Below are positions 1 to 6,600 of a stretch of DNA of 6,600 nucleotides, in pieces. Location: NCBI GenBank assembly GCA_964418485.1, contig CAYQMH010000095.1, positions 1-6,600 on the forward strand. The letters run 5' to 3'. The position numbers and the translations under genes are program-made. The notes beneath the pieces are model-generated. The model did not search any database, had not been told where the DNA came from, and was given only the letters and a program-made list of their open reading frames with translations. How positions within the stretch are numbered: position 1 is the first letter of the stretch; each line of letters opens with the position of its first letter. Origin of the DNA: JAFGHJ01 sp964418485 (lineage in GTDB: Bacteria; Hydrothermota; UBA3072).

Positions 1-51
1 GCCGACCTCCTCCGTGCGAGGGAGGCGCTCTCCCAATTGAGCTACTGCCCG
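1..51 (-). tRNA. tRNA-Ala, anticodon CGC (partial, 3' end outside window)
   Basis: Read on the minus strand from 51 to 1, the sequence folds as the first 51 nucleotides of a tRNA. There is a seven-base acceptor strand (51-45), T8-A9, a perfect four-pair D stem (42-39 with 30-27) and a D loop with the GG pair (34-33). The five-pair anticodon stem CCTCC/GGAGG (25-21 with 13-9) closes a seven-base loop with T33 at 19 and anticodon CGC at 18-16. The variable loop AGGTC (8-4) and the first T-stem bases follow, then the window ends. The GCGCC...GCAC...AGGAGGTC pattern is typical of bacterial tRNA-Ala, and CGC reads the alanine codon GCG. One oddity is that the numbering puts C at position 1, whereas tRNA-Ala usually begins with G. 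G is present at position 3, as needed for the G3-U70 identity pair, but the partner strand is not visible. Confidence 0.93.
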
Positions 52-56
52 TTGTC

Positions 57-84
57 AATATACTATGATGTTTACCTTTGTCAA
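57..84 (-). promoter_or_regulatory. Promoter of the tRNA-Ala gene
   Basis: On the minus strand a perfect TTGACA -35 box (84-79) is followed after 16 bases by TATATT (62-57), a five-of-six match to TATAAT. The bases upstream of the -35, around 95-118, are almost pure A/T and could act as an UP element. Counting from the -10 box, transcription should begin near 50-51, at or within a few bases of the mature tRNA 5' end, leaving almost no leader. The boxes are seen directly; the start point is inferred from spacing. Confidence 0.7.
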
Positions 85-159
85 GCCCCCCTTTTATATA
101 TAAAATATTAAAAATTAAACAGTAAAATACAGATTCTTCGAACTCAAGTTGAATGATAA

Positions 160-201
160 AAATTTAGAATTATGAATTTTGAATTTTAAATTTCGAATTG
201 A
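160..201. repeat. Imperfect 7-bp tandem repeat, six units of GAATTTT type
   Basis: Six consecutive seven-base units can be read without gaps: AAATTTA, GAATTAT, GAATTTT, GAATTTT, AAATTTC and GAATTGA, starting at 160, 167, 174, 181, 188 and 195. Two adjacent units are identical and every unit has the form (G/A)AATTnn. The array lies between the two divergent promoters and overlaps neither. Low-complexity origin is possible, but the strict register over 42 bases argues for tandem slippage or maintenance. No function is assigned. Confidence 0.65.
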
Positions 202-210
202 AAAATAGTA

Positions 211-273
211 AGGGTGGAGGGATGCCGATTTAACTATTCTACCATTTTGCTATTTGACTTGTTTCTCTACCCT
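211..273. repeat. Weak inverted repeat enclosing an 8-bp periodic segment
   Basis: AGGGTGGAG (211-219) can pair with CTCTACCCT (265-273), with one G-T wobble, around a loop of about 45 bases. Within the loop, 226-257 reads as four eight-base units (CGATTTAA, CTATTCTA, CCATTTTG, CTATTTGA) sharing ATT in the same register. An alternative five-base stem, GCCGA (224-228) with TCGGC (273-277), would compete with the first. The long loop makes a stable hairpin doubtful, and no T-run follows, so this is not called a terminator. Confidence 0.3.
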
Positions 274-461
274 CGGCTTCTGACTTCTTTGTTATATTTT
301 TTCACTATTAACGGCCCCGAAGTACTTACAAATTAGGAGAAATACCCATTGACAAACTGGTCTCTTTAAATTACCTTTATACTGCTAAAACAACAAAAAC
401 AACTCTGTTAAATAATTTTTACTGACATTTTCGAATTTGCTTATTTTGAAAAATTAAGGTT

Positions 462-490
462 TTGATAATCAGGCGCTTAAATTTTAGAAT
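462..490 (+). promoter_or_regulatory. Likely sigma-70-type promoter of the sensor operon
   Basis: TTGATA (462-467) is a five-of-six match to the -35 consensus. It is separated by exactly 17 bases from TAGAAT (485-490), a five-of-six match to the -10 consensus. Transcription would start near 497, giving a leader of about 26 bases before the ATG at 523. That leader contains a G-run (510-514) eight bases upstream of the start codon, which can serve as the ribosome site. Spacing and position are seen; activity is inferred. Confidence 0.5.
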
Positions 491-522
491 AGTTTTTTTG
501 CGATTAACAGGGGGCTTTAGTT

Positions 523-3500
523 ATGTTTAAAAGGTTGTTATTTGTTATTATATTATTTCAGGGTATCACTATATACGCGCACCGACCGGAGATCGAATTC
601 GGGCATTTAAAAGTAAGGGACGGGCTGTCGCAAAGCTGGGTCAAATCTATGTGCCAGGACCAATACGGATTTATGTGGTTCGGTACAAATGAAGGATTAA
701 ACAAATATGACGGGTACACCTTTACCGTGTACAAAAATAACCCCGAAGACGAACATAGTATTAGCAATAATGCCATAGAATCTATATATGAGGATAAAAA
801 CGGAAATTTATGGGTAGGAACGGAAAATGGACTAAACCTTTACGACCGGGAGAATGACCGTTTTATCTATAATAATACACTTTCCAAAAGAAGGATTACC
901 GGATTTCTGGAGCTCCCGGATGGAAGGATGTTCATGTCAACTCGAAACACTGGACTATATTTATACGATCCGAAAAATGACAGTGCTATTGTCTTTTCAG
1001 CTGACATAAATGACGAACATACTCTAAGCGCCCAAGAACTAACCGGTATTGTAATGGACAACAGCGGTAATATTTGGATCGGATCCGCAAATGGATTGAA
1101 TTTACTGGATACATTGACCTACAAATTTACCCAATTCAAACATAACGAAAAAGACAAAAACAGCATAGCTCACAGTAATATTCAAGCGTTATGTATAGAC
1201 AGTAAAAATAGATTATGGATAGGAACTCAAGCCGGATTAAGTTTACTTAAATATAACAAAGGCGCGCCAGAAAAAAGCACTTTCATCAATTATACGAACA
1301 ACCCGGACAACCAAGCAAGTATAAGCAGCGGCTTTGTTTTATGTCTTATAGAGGATAAAGAAGGCCGTTTATGGATCGGCATCCAAAACGGAGGACTGGA
1401 CATTATAGATTTAAATACTTTCGAAGAAGACAATTGTGTTTTTCACCATTATGTAAATGATCCTAATGACAATAGCAGCCTCTCATACAACTCTATCTAT
1501 TCTGTTTACGAAGACCGTAATGGCAGTATATGGGTAGGCTCTTATGGCGACGGCGTAAATATGTATAATAAATTAACAAAAAAATTCAAGTATTACAACC
1601 GAAAACAAAACAACCCCAACAGCCTGAGTAATAATTTCGTTAATGCGCTCCTTGATGAAAACGATCACTTATGGATTGGCACCGACCAGGGCTTGAATGT
1701 GTTCGACAAAAAGAGTAAGGCATTTAAACGTTTCGTCAATGATCCGAACGACAATAAAAGCTTAGGGTCTAATTCTGTATGCGCTCTTAGAAAAGACAGT
1801 AAGGGCAACCTCTGGATCGGAACCTGGACCGGCGGATTAAATTTGCTCAATAGAAAAACCAGTACATTTACTCGTTTCATGAATGATCCAAATGATAGCA
1901 CCAGCATTGCAAGCAACAACATGTTCGCTATACTTGAAGACCGGGACGGCGATTTATGGATCGGCACCATGGGTGGGGGATTGAATTTATTTGATCGTAA
2001 AAATAAAACTTTTAAAAGATACGTAAATGTCGATGCCGACACTAATACTATAACAGATGACTGGGTAAGAACGCTATTCGAAAGTAGCTATGGTGAAATC
2101 TGGTTGTCTTCAAGTATGACAGTCGAGTTGTTTGATAAAAAGTCAGAAAGATTTATACATTTCTCGCATGATAGAGATAATCTTAAAAGTATTAGTTACG
2201 ACGGCGCCAATATGTTCTTCGAAGACAGTAAGAAAAATTTATGGATAGGCACCATTGGAGGACTCAATGTATTTAACCGGGAAGACAGTACTTTCAGCCA
2301 CTACCAGCAAAAAGAAGGTTTACCAAACAATCAAATTAACGGCATATTGGAAGACGATCATGGAAATCTCTGGATAAGCACCAACAAAGGAATATCAAAA
2401 TTCATAAACGGAATAAATCGTCCCAAAAATCCGATTTTTAAGAATTACGACGTCAGTGATGGGCTCCAGGGAGATGAATTTAGACCACGTTCCTACTGTA
2501 AAGACAAGCATGGTAGAATGTATTTCGGAGGCAAAAACGGATTTAATGTCTTTCATCCGGACAGTCTAACGGAAAATTCATACATACCACCAGTGAAAAT
2601 TACTAAATTTCTCCTCTTCAATAAAGATGTTAAAATCGGAGCAGAAGACTCTCCGCTGAAAAGACATATTAACTTAGCTGAAAAAGTCGTTTTATCGTAT
2701 AAACATACGACGATTAGTTTTGAATACTCAGCACTGAACTTTATCGTTCCGGAAAAAAACCAATACGCTATTATGTTAGAAGGATTTGATAAAGAATGGA
2801 TTTATGTCGGAAACAAAAGGGAGGTAACCTACACAAACTTAAACCCGGGAACATATATATTCAGGGTAAAAGGTTCTAATAACGATGGGATATGGAACAA
2901 AGAAGGCGCTTCACTTAAAATGATTATCACCCCTCCTTTCTGGAAAACCACATGGTTCAGATTGATTATGATAATATCTATAATCTTAGCCATTTATGGG
3001 ATTTACCTGATCCGGGTAAGGAATATCGTAGCATACGGACGCGAACTTGAAATTAAAGTCGCAGAGAGGACACGCGATTTAGAAAAAGCAAATAAGCAAA
3101 TAGCAGAAAAGGCAAAAGAATTAAATAAATCCAACAAGGAATTAGAGGACTTCGCATATATAGTATCTCACGATTTAAAGGCACCACTTCGAGGTATAAA
3201 CGAATTATCAGGCTGGATATCCGACGATTACTCCAAAGTGCTTGATAAAGAAGGTAAAGAAAATCTCGCGATGCTTAGAGAAAGAACCGAAAAGATGAAT
3301 AGTATGATTCAAGGTATATTAGAATACTCGAGAGTAGTAAGGACCGAAGAAGAACAAGAAAAAATAGATCTAAACGAACTATTGAAAAATGTAATCGACC
3401 TATTGGCACCTCCCGATAACATAAAAATCATAGTAGAGGATAAACTACCTGAATATAATGCAGACCGGACTCGCCTAACCCAGCTTTTTGAAAATCTTTT

Positions 3501-3816
3501 AAGTAACGCAATAAAGCACTTAGATAAACCCGATGGTATCATAAAAGTTGGATGCGTGGAAAAAACAAAAGAATGGGAATTTAGTATATCCGATAATGGG
3601 CCCGGTATAGAAGAAAAACATTTCGATCAAATATTTAAAATATTCCAGACTTTAAAATCGGATCCTACGGGCAAGAGCACAGGGATAGGCCTCACCATAG
3701 TTAAGAAAATAATAGACTTATATGAAGGGAGAATATGGCCAGAAAGTGAATTAGGCAAAGGAACCACATTCTATTTTATACTGCCCAAAAAACGAAAAAC
3801 ACATAAAAAGAAATAA
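523..3816 (+). CDS. Periplasmic double beta-propeller sensor histidine kinase
   Basis: A membrane sensor kinase that should bind an unknown periplasmic ligand, autophosphorylate and pass phosphate to a receiver. Residues 1-19 are a signal peptide (basic KR, hydrophobic stretch, IYA before H20). Residues from about 24 to 700 hold 14 Reg_prop repeats with the core G-x-(L/I)-W-I-G-T-x-x-G-L-N, enough for two seven-bladed propellers. Blades 3 and 11 are the most degenerate. A Y_Y_Y domain follows (about 735-805), then one membrane helix (about 811-830) and a short coiled coil (about 840-875). The HisKA domain has phosphoacceptor H883 in SHDLKAPLRG. The ATPase has N-box N991/N995, G1 motif DNGPG at 1024-1028 and G2 motif GIG at 1054-1056, so it looks active. 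The layout matches hybrid two-component sensors of Bacteroidota up to the kinase, but no receiver or AraC-type domain follows. The start is fixed by the signal peptide and the G-run upstream. Ligand unknown; carbohydrate sensing is known for relatives but not shown here. Confidence 0.95.
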   Translation: MFKRLLFVIILFQGITIYAHRPEIEFGHLKVRDGLSQSWVKSMCQDQYGFMWFGTNEGLNKYDGYTFTVYKNNPEDEHSISNNAIESIYEDKNGNLWVGTENGLNLYDRENDRFIYNNTLSKRRITGFLELPDGRMFMSTRNTGLYLYDPKNDSAIVFSADINDEHTLSAQELTGIVMDNSGNIWIGSANGLNLLDTLTYKFTQFKHNEKDKNSIAHSNIQALCIDSKNRLWIGTQAGLSLLKYNKGAPEKSTFINYTNNPDNQASISSGFVLCLIEDKEGRLWIGIQNGGLDIIDLNTFEEDNCVFHHYVNDPNDNSSLSYNSIYSVYEDRNGSIWVGSYGDGVNMYNKLTKKFKYYNRKQNNPNSLSNNFVNALLDENDHLWIGTDQGLNVFDKKSKAFKRFVNDPNDNKSLGSNSVCALRKDSKGNLWIGTWTGGLNLLNRKTSTFTRFMNDPNDSTSIASNNMFAILEDRDGDLWIGTMGGGLNLFDRKNKTFKRYVNVDADTNTITDDWVRTLFESSYGEIWLSSSMTVELFDKKSERFIHFSHDRDNLKSISYDGANMFFEDSKKNLWIGTIGGLNVFNREDSTFSHYQQKEGLPNNQINGILEDDHGNLWISTNKGISKFINGINRPKNPIFKNYDVSDGLQGDEFRPRSYCKDKHGRMYFGGKNGFNVFHPDSLTENSYIPPVKITKFLLFNKDVKIGAEDSPLKRHINLAEKVVLSYKHTTISFEYSALNFIVPEKNQYAIMLEGFDKEWIYVGNKREVTYTNLNPGTYIFRVKGSNNDGIWNKEGASLKMIITPPFWKTTWFRLIMIISIILAIYGIYLIRVRNIVAYGRELEIKVAERTRDLEKANKQIAEKAKELNKSNKELEDFAYIVSHDLKAPLRGINELSGWISDDYSKVLDKEGKENLAMLRERTEKMNSMIQGILEYSRVVRTEEEQEKIDLNELLKNVIDLLAPPDNIKIIVEDKLPEYNADRTRLTQLFENLLSNAIKHLDKPDGIIKVGCVEKTKEWEFSISDNGPGIEEKHFDQIFKIFQTLKSDPTGKSTGIGLTIVKKIIDLYEGRIWPESELGKGTTFYFILPKKRKTHKKK

Positions 3817-3819
3817 AAA

Positions 3820-4236
3820 ATGAAAAATAGACAATCTATCCTATTGATTGAAGACGATGAAATAGATATACAAAGTATAAAAAGAGCTTTCAGTGAACTT
3901 GGCATTAAAAATCCCCTGAAGATTGTCTACAATGGCGAAGACGCACTAAAGTACTTAAATGAAAATAAAAATAACCCCCCGGGTCTAATTCTCTTAGATT
4001 TAAGAATGCCTAGAATGAACGGTATAGAATTTCTAAAGATTTTAAAAAAAGAAGATAACCTTAAAATTATTCCTGTTGTGGTGTTAACGACTTCGAATAT
4101 ATATGAAGACAAAATAGAAAGCTTCAAGCACGGCGCTGCCGGGTATATGATGAAAACCGCTAATTACAAAGACTCTGTACAAGTAATTAATACAATTAAA
4201 AAGTACTGGACATTATCAGAATTGCCTTACTCATAG
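3820..4236 (+). CDS. Single-domain response regulator, Rcp1/CheY-like
   Basis: A 138-residue stand-alone receiver, the expected phosphate acceptor for the kinase encoded three bases upstream. The acidic pocket is E11-D12-D13, the phosphorylated aspartate is D60 in LLDLRMPRMNG, the switch threonine is T90 in VVVLTTS and the conserved lysine is K112. The usual proline after that lysine is replaced by T113. The long insert around residues 45-55 and the tail YWTLSELP resemble the Rcp1 family, which partners phytochrome-type kinases, and the upstream HisKA is of that type. There is no DNA-binding or enzymatic output domain. The start has an A-rich leader and no Shine-Dalgarno, so translation may depend on coupling to the preceding stop codon. 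The target is unknown: it may be another kinase, a phosphotransfer protein or the product of the next gene. Confidence 0.93.
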   Translation: MKNRQSILLIEDDEIDIQSIKRAFSELGIKNPLKIVYNGEDALKYLNENKNNPPGLILLDLRMPRMNGIEFLKILKKEDNLKIIPVVVLTTSNIYEDKIESFKHGAAGYMMKTANYKDSVQVINTIKKYWTLSELPYS

Positions 4237-4238
4237 GA
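4235..4238 (+). promoter_or_regulatory. Ribosome binding site AGGA of the third gene, overlapping a stop codon
   Basis: AGGA lies eight bases before the ATG at 4247 and shares two bases with the TAG stop of the response regulator (4234-4236). A second TAGGA (4242-4246) abuts the start codon but is too close to serve. The overlap suggests that the two genes are translated in a coupled way and supports ATG 4247 as the start. Confidence 0.5.
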
Positions 4239-4246
4239 TTTTAGGA

Positions 4247-6600
4247 ATGAGGAAACAAAAAAGAAAAAGCTCTTTTAACAATAAAAAGTATCAATCTATA
4301 ATAACACTGGTCTTTGTCCTTTCTTTCCCCACACTAGTAATCGCAAAAGAAATGTATAAACCGTATTTAGGTGATCCGATGACAGAACTCTGGCGCTGGC
4401 ATTCCTATCCAGAATTAAAAAATGAAAGTATATGGATGATTTCAGAAGAAAGAAAAGGAGTAATGTGGTTCAAGGGAGAGAAAAACCTATGTCGATACGA
4501 TGGGTTAAACTGGACCTTTTACAATCCGAAAAACAGTGTTTTATCTCTTAAAGATGAACTTAGCTCTTCACCCCTATGTTTCACAGAAAAAGGGGAAATT
4601 TACATCGGTGATAATTTCGGAATTTGCAAGCTCGTGGGAAAGACGTGGAGAAGAGTATTTCCACCGGATAGTGATTTCAAGTGGACCTGTTTTTGGGTAA
4701 TAGAAGCTTCCGACAGTGCTCTCTGGGCGGGTATGGAAATCGGGGTATTACGAATTAAGAATGGTACTTACTTTCTTTACACTTCAAGAGAAATTAAAAA
4801 ACGGCTTAACGGCGAAGCTCCTTTCCTCCAGGTAAAAGCCTTACCTCCGCTACCCAGGCAAATACAAAATGCGGAAACATTTGAGAATGTAAGAGTTTTT
4901 GAGGTTAACAAAAAACTATGGTTTTTTATTCGGGATTATGAGGGAAATACCTGCTTACTTCATTCTAAATGCCCTACTCGTGAAATAGAAAATAAATCAT
5001 CATGGGTGCTAATCACCGAGAAAGATGGACTGCAGATGGGCGCTAATATGAACATATTAGAAGCAAAAGATGGGACTATATGGTTCGCATCATCTGAAAC
5101 TCAAAAAGGCATCTATACTTATGACCCCGAAACGGAGAATTTTTCCCGTGTAAAAGAACTGGACAAACTTGAGATAGACTACAGGACTTACTCGATAACA
5201 AAGGATAAAGATGGAACAATATGGATCGGCGATTGGGGAAAGATACTCCGATACAAAGAAGGCGAATGGAAAATATACACATCCGAAGAATTGCCAATCC
5301 CCAAAGTTGACATGATAATATATCCCACAAGAGACGGGGATATATGGTTAGGTGGAAGGAATCAGGATATCTTTAAAATAGAATATACCGATGAACGCTG
5401 GCTTACTTACGAGGGTCTAAATTTCCAATGCGAAACGGATGACGAAGTTGAATGGTTTTTAACACCGGAAGGGAAAGCCGTATCAGAGAAGGGTGATAAC
5501 TGGCTTGCGTATGGTACGGATGACGGCCTAATCACAACTCCAGTAGTTCTAAAGTATACCAAAAGCGGAAGATTGTGGGCAGCGGGAAGCCACAAAGGTA
5601 AAGCAGCAACTGCATATTTTAAAAACAATAAATGGATAAAGCAAATTCATCCCGATTTAAGCTGGGGCGTGGGGCACCTTGCCATTTGCGAACTGCTCGA
5701 TGGTTCAATACTATTCGGTTCAGGCACGGAGTGTCAAGCCTACCAGGGAGGAATAATACGATATGAAATTACGGAAAACGGAGAAAAATGGACCCATTAC
5801 ACTCAGCCCGCACTTACTCATACCATTAATTACACTATAGAACAGACACCCGATAGTACAATATGGATTGGAGGTATGAATCTTTCCCGATTCAACGGGG
5901 AAAAAGCAGAAGTGGTTAGTGAGCCAGAGAGACTTGGAATACCGTGGATAAGTTATTTATATACTACACAAAAAGGCGAGCTGTGGGTTTCCAAACACGG
6001 TGCCGGTTTATTCCACTTCGACGGCAAACACTGGAAAAATTACACGGTTGAAGATTACCTGGCAAGCAATACAATCTCCAGTATCATAGAATGGGGCAAA
6101 AACATTATTTTTGCTTCGACCAACGAAGGGATAAGCGCATTCGACGGTAAAGGATGGACAAGAAATACATTTTCAAAACATTTCACAATTCCGCTTGAAG
6201 CCGGACTACTAAAAAAAGACTATGATGGTGATTTATGGATTAACCTTTCATCCCGAGAATGGTATTTTAGATCTTTAACCGGAAAACAATTTAGTAAGGA
6301 ATCTATCACAAATTTTAAGACTGTACGTTACAGAAAAGATACACTACCACCAGAAACAGAAATAACCTTTGGCTTAAAGGAAATAAGCTCCGAAGGAAAT
6401 ACCACCATTTCATGGAATGGAAAGGATGCTTGGAATACTACCTCCTCGGGAGAACTTGAGTTCTCTTTCCGCTTGAATAACGGTCCATGGTCAACATTTA
6501 GTCGAAATAAAGAAAAATTATTCTTAAGATTTGCAAGCGGCAACTACAAATTTGAGGTCCGCGCCAGAGATACAGATTTCAATATCGATCCCACCCCTGC
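4247..6600 (+). CDS. Second exported beta-propeller sensor protein (partial, C-terminus outside window)
   Basis: The frame is open from ATG 4247 to the window end, giving 784 complete codons and no stop. Residues 1-33 are a signal peptide: a basic region with seven Lys/Arg, a hydrophobic stretch, and V-I-A before K34. From about residue 55 to 675 I count roughly 14 divergent propeller repeats. Clear ones include DGTIWIG (322-328), DGDIWLGG near 364, STIWIGG (537-543) and DGDLWIN (660-666). Several end in a W-x-x-Y-T strand, unlike the more uniform blades of the first gene. Residues from about 692 on look like a Y_Y_Y or Ig-like domain with GPWSTFS and a GNYKFEVRARD strand followed by NIDPTPA. 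In sensor proteins such a domain usually precedes a membrane helix and a cytoplasmic output. Histidine kinase is the most likely output; cyclase, GGDEF or a sigma-54 activator are also possible. None can be seen here. The gene follows the response regulator by ten bases and is probably co-transcribed. Confidence 0.9.
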   Translation, partial: MRKQKRKSSFNNKKYQSIITLVFVLSFPTLVIAKEMYKPYLGDPMTELWRWHSYPELKNESIWMISEERKGVMWFKGEKNLCRYDGLNWTFYNPKNSVLSLKDELSSSPLCFTEKGEIYIGDNFGICKLVGKTWRRVFPPDSDFKWTCFWVIEASDSALWAGMEIGVLRIKNGTYFLYTSREIKKRLNGEAPFLQVKALPPLPRQIQNAETFENVRVFEVNKKLWFFIRDYEGNTCLLHSKCPTREIENKSSWVLITEKDGLQMGANMNILEAKDGTIWFASSETQKGIYTYDPETENFSRVKELDKLEIDYRTYSITKDKDGTIWIGDWGKILRYKEGEWKIYTSEELPIPKVDMIIYPTRDGDIWLGGRNQDIFKIEYTDERWLTYEGLNFQCETDDEVEWFLTPEGKAVSEKGDNWLAYGTDDGLITTPVVLKYTKSGRLWAAGSHKGKAATAYFKNNKWIKQIHPDLSWGVGHLAICELLDGSILFGSGTECQAYQGGIIRYEITENGEKWTHYTQPALTHTINYTIEQTPDSTIWIGGMNLSRFNGEKAEVVSEPERLGIPWISYLYTTQKGELWVSKHGAGLFHFDGKHWKNYTVEDYLASNTISSIIEWGKNIIFASTNEGISAFDGKGWTRNTFSKHFTIPLEAGLLKKDYDGDLWINLSSREWYFRSLTGKQFSKESITNFKTVRYRKDTLPPETEITFGLKEISSEGNTTISWNGKDAWNTTSSGELEFSFRLNNGPWSTFSRNKEKLFLRFASGNYKFEVRARDTDFNIDPTP

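Larger units (their letters stand above)
52..522. other. Divergent intergenic region, no protein gene seen
   Basis: This 471-base stretch separates the leftward tRNA from the rightward sensor operon. No reading frame in it has a convincing start, ribosome site and length. Its left end holds the tRNA promoter and its right end holds the operon promoter. The middle contains a heptamer repeat array, an octamer-periodic segment and a possible long-loop stem, each listed separately. The rest is AT-rich with no further structure I can support. Confidence 0.8.

Noticed and set aside
52..80. Plus-strand TTG (52-54) with TACCTTTG (73-80), a full match to TAnnTTTG
   Set aside because: The spacing of 18 is slightly short, it overlaps the tRNA promoter, and it would give a leader of over 400 bases. 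It is not supported as the operon promoter.
85..100. C-run followed by T-rich bases, resembling a terminator tail
   Set aside because: No inverted repeat precedes it, and it lies just upstream of the tRNA -35 box, where no transcript is expected to end.
349..379. Bacteroidota-style promoter TTG (349-351), 20 bases, TACCTTTA (372-379)
   Set aside because: The final G of TAnnTTTG is missing, and a better-spaced TTGATA/TAGAAT promoter lies closer to the gene. It remains possible as a second start.
335..426. Short frame after AGGAGA (335-340), starting at ATT 348 and ending in TGA, about 25 codons
   Set aside because: It would need an ATT start, has no recognisable peptide features, and the TTG alternative gives only six codons.
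1665..2042. A 125-codon open frame on the minus strand
   Set aside because: It lies wholly opposite the propeller repeats of the sensor kinase. Its apparent repeats mirror the blade repeats, and it has no ribosome site or known domain.
5076..5330. Minus-strand open frames opposite the third gene (also at 5407-5628 and 6328-6543)
   Set aside because: They are antisense to a continuous frame with clear propeller motifs, and their Ser/Cys/Leu-rich translations are typical of shadow frames.

Overview
The window suggests a bacterium of the Bacteroidota/FCB superphylum. Evidence is the double beta-propeller sensor of the kind found in hybrid two-component sensors, the AT-rich DNA and an A-rich start without a Shine-Dalgarno at one gene. 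The exact phylum is not settled. The two best promoters are of ordinary sigma-70 type (TTGACA/TATAAT-like) rather than the TTG/TAnnTTTG type of true Bacteroidota, and a tRNA-Ala with anticodon CGC is present. A lineage beside Bacteroidota, such as Ignavibacteria or Calditrichota, is therefore possible.

Layout: positions 1-51 hold the 5' two thirds of a tRNA-Ala(CGC) gene on the minus strand, cut by the window edge, with its promoter at 57-84. Positions 52-522 are a gene-free divergent intergenic region. It contains a heptamer repeat array (160-201), an octamer-periodic stretch (226-257) inside a possible long-loop stem, and a good promoter for the rightward operon (462-490). From 523 to the end, three plus-strand genes are packed with gaps of 3 and 10 bases and are almost certainly one transcript. 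They are (1) a 1097-residue periplasmic beta-propeller sensor histidine kinase, (2) a 138-residue single-domain response regulator of the Rcp1/CheY type, and (3) the first 784 residues of a second exported propeller protein that runs off the right edge.

How they may work together: gene 1 carries 14 propeller repeats, a Y_Y_Y domain, one membrane helix and a phytochrome-type HisKA/HATPase kinase, but no receiver or DNA-binding domain. Gene 2 supplies the receiver, also without an output domain. The pair looks like a classical Bacteroidota propeller sensor split into kinase plus diffusible receiver, so the target of the phosphorylated receiver is not evident. Gene 3 is a second, divergent propeller sensor whose cytoplasmic output lies beyond the window. 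Its C-terminal domain is the best place to look for the rest of the circuit. No mobile element, CRISPR array or convincing terminator was seen.
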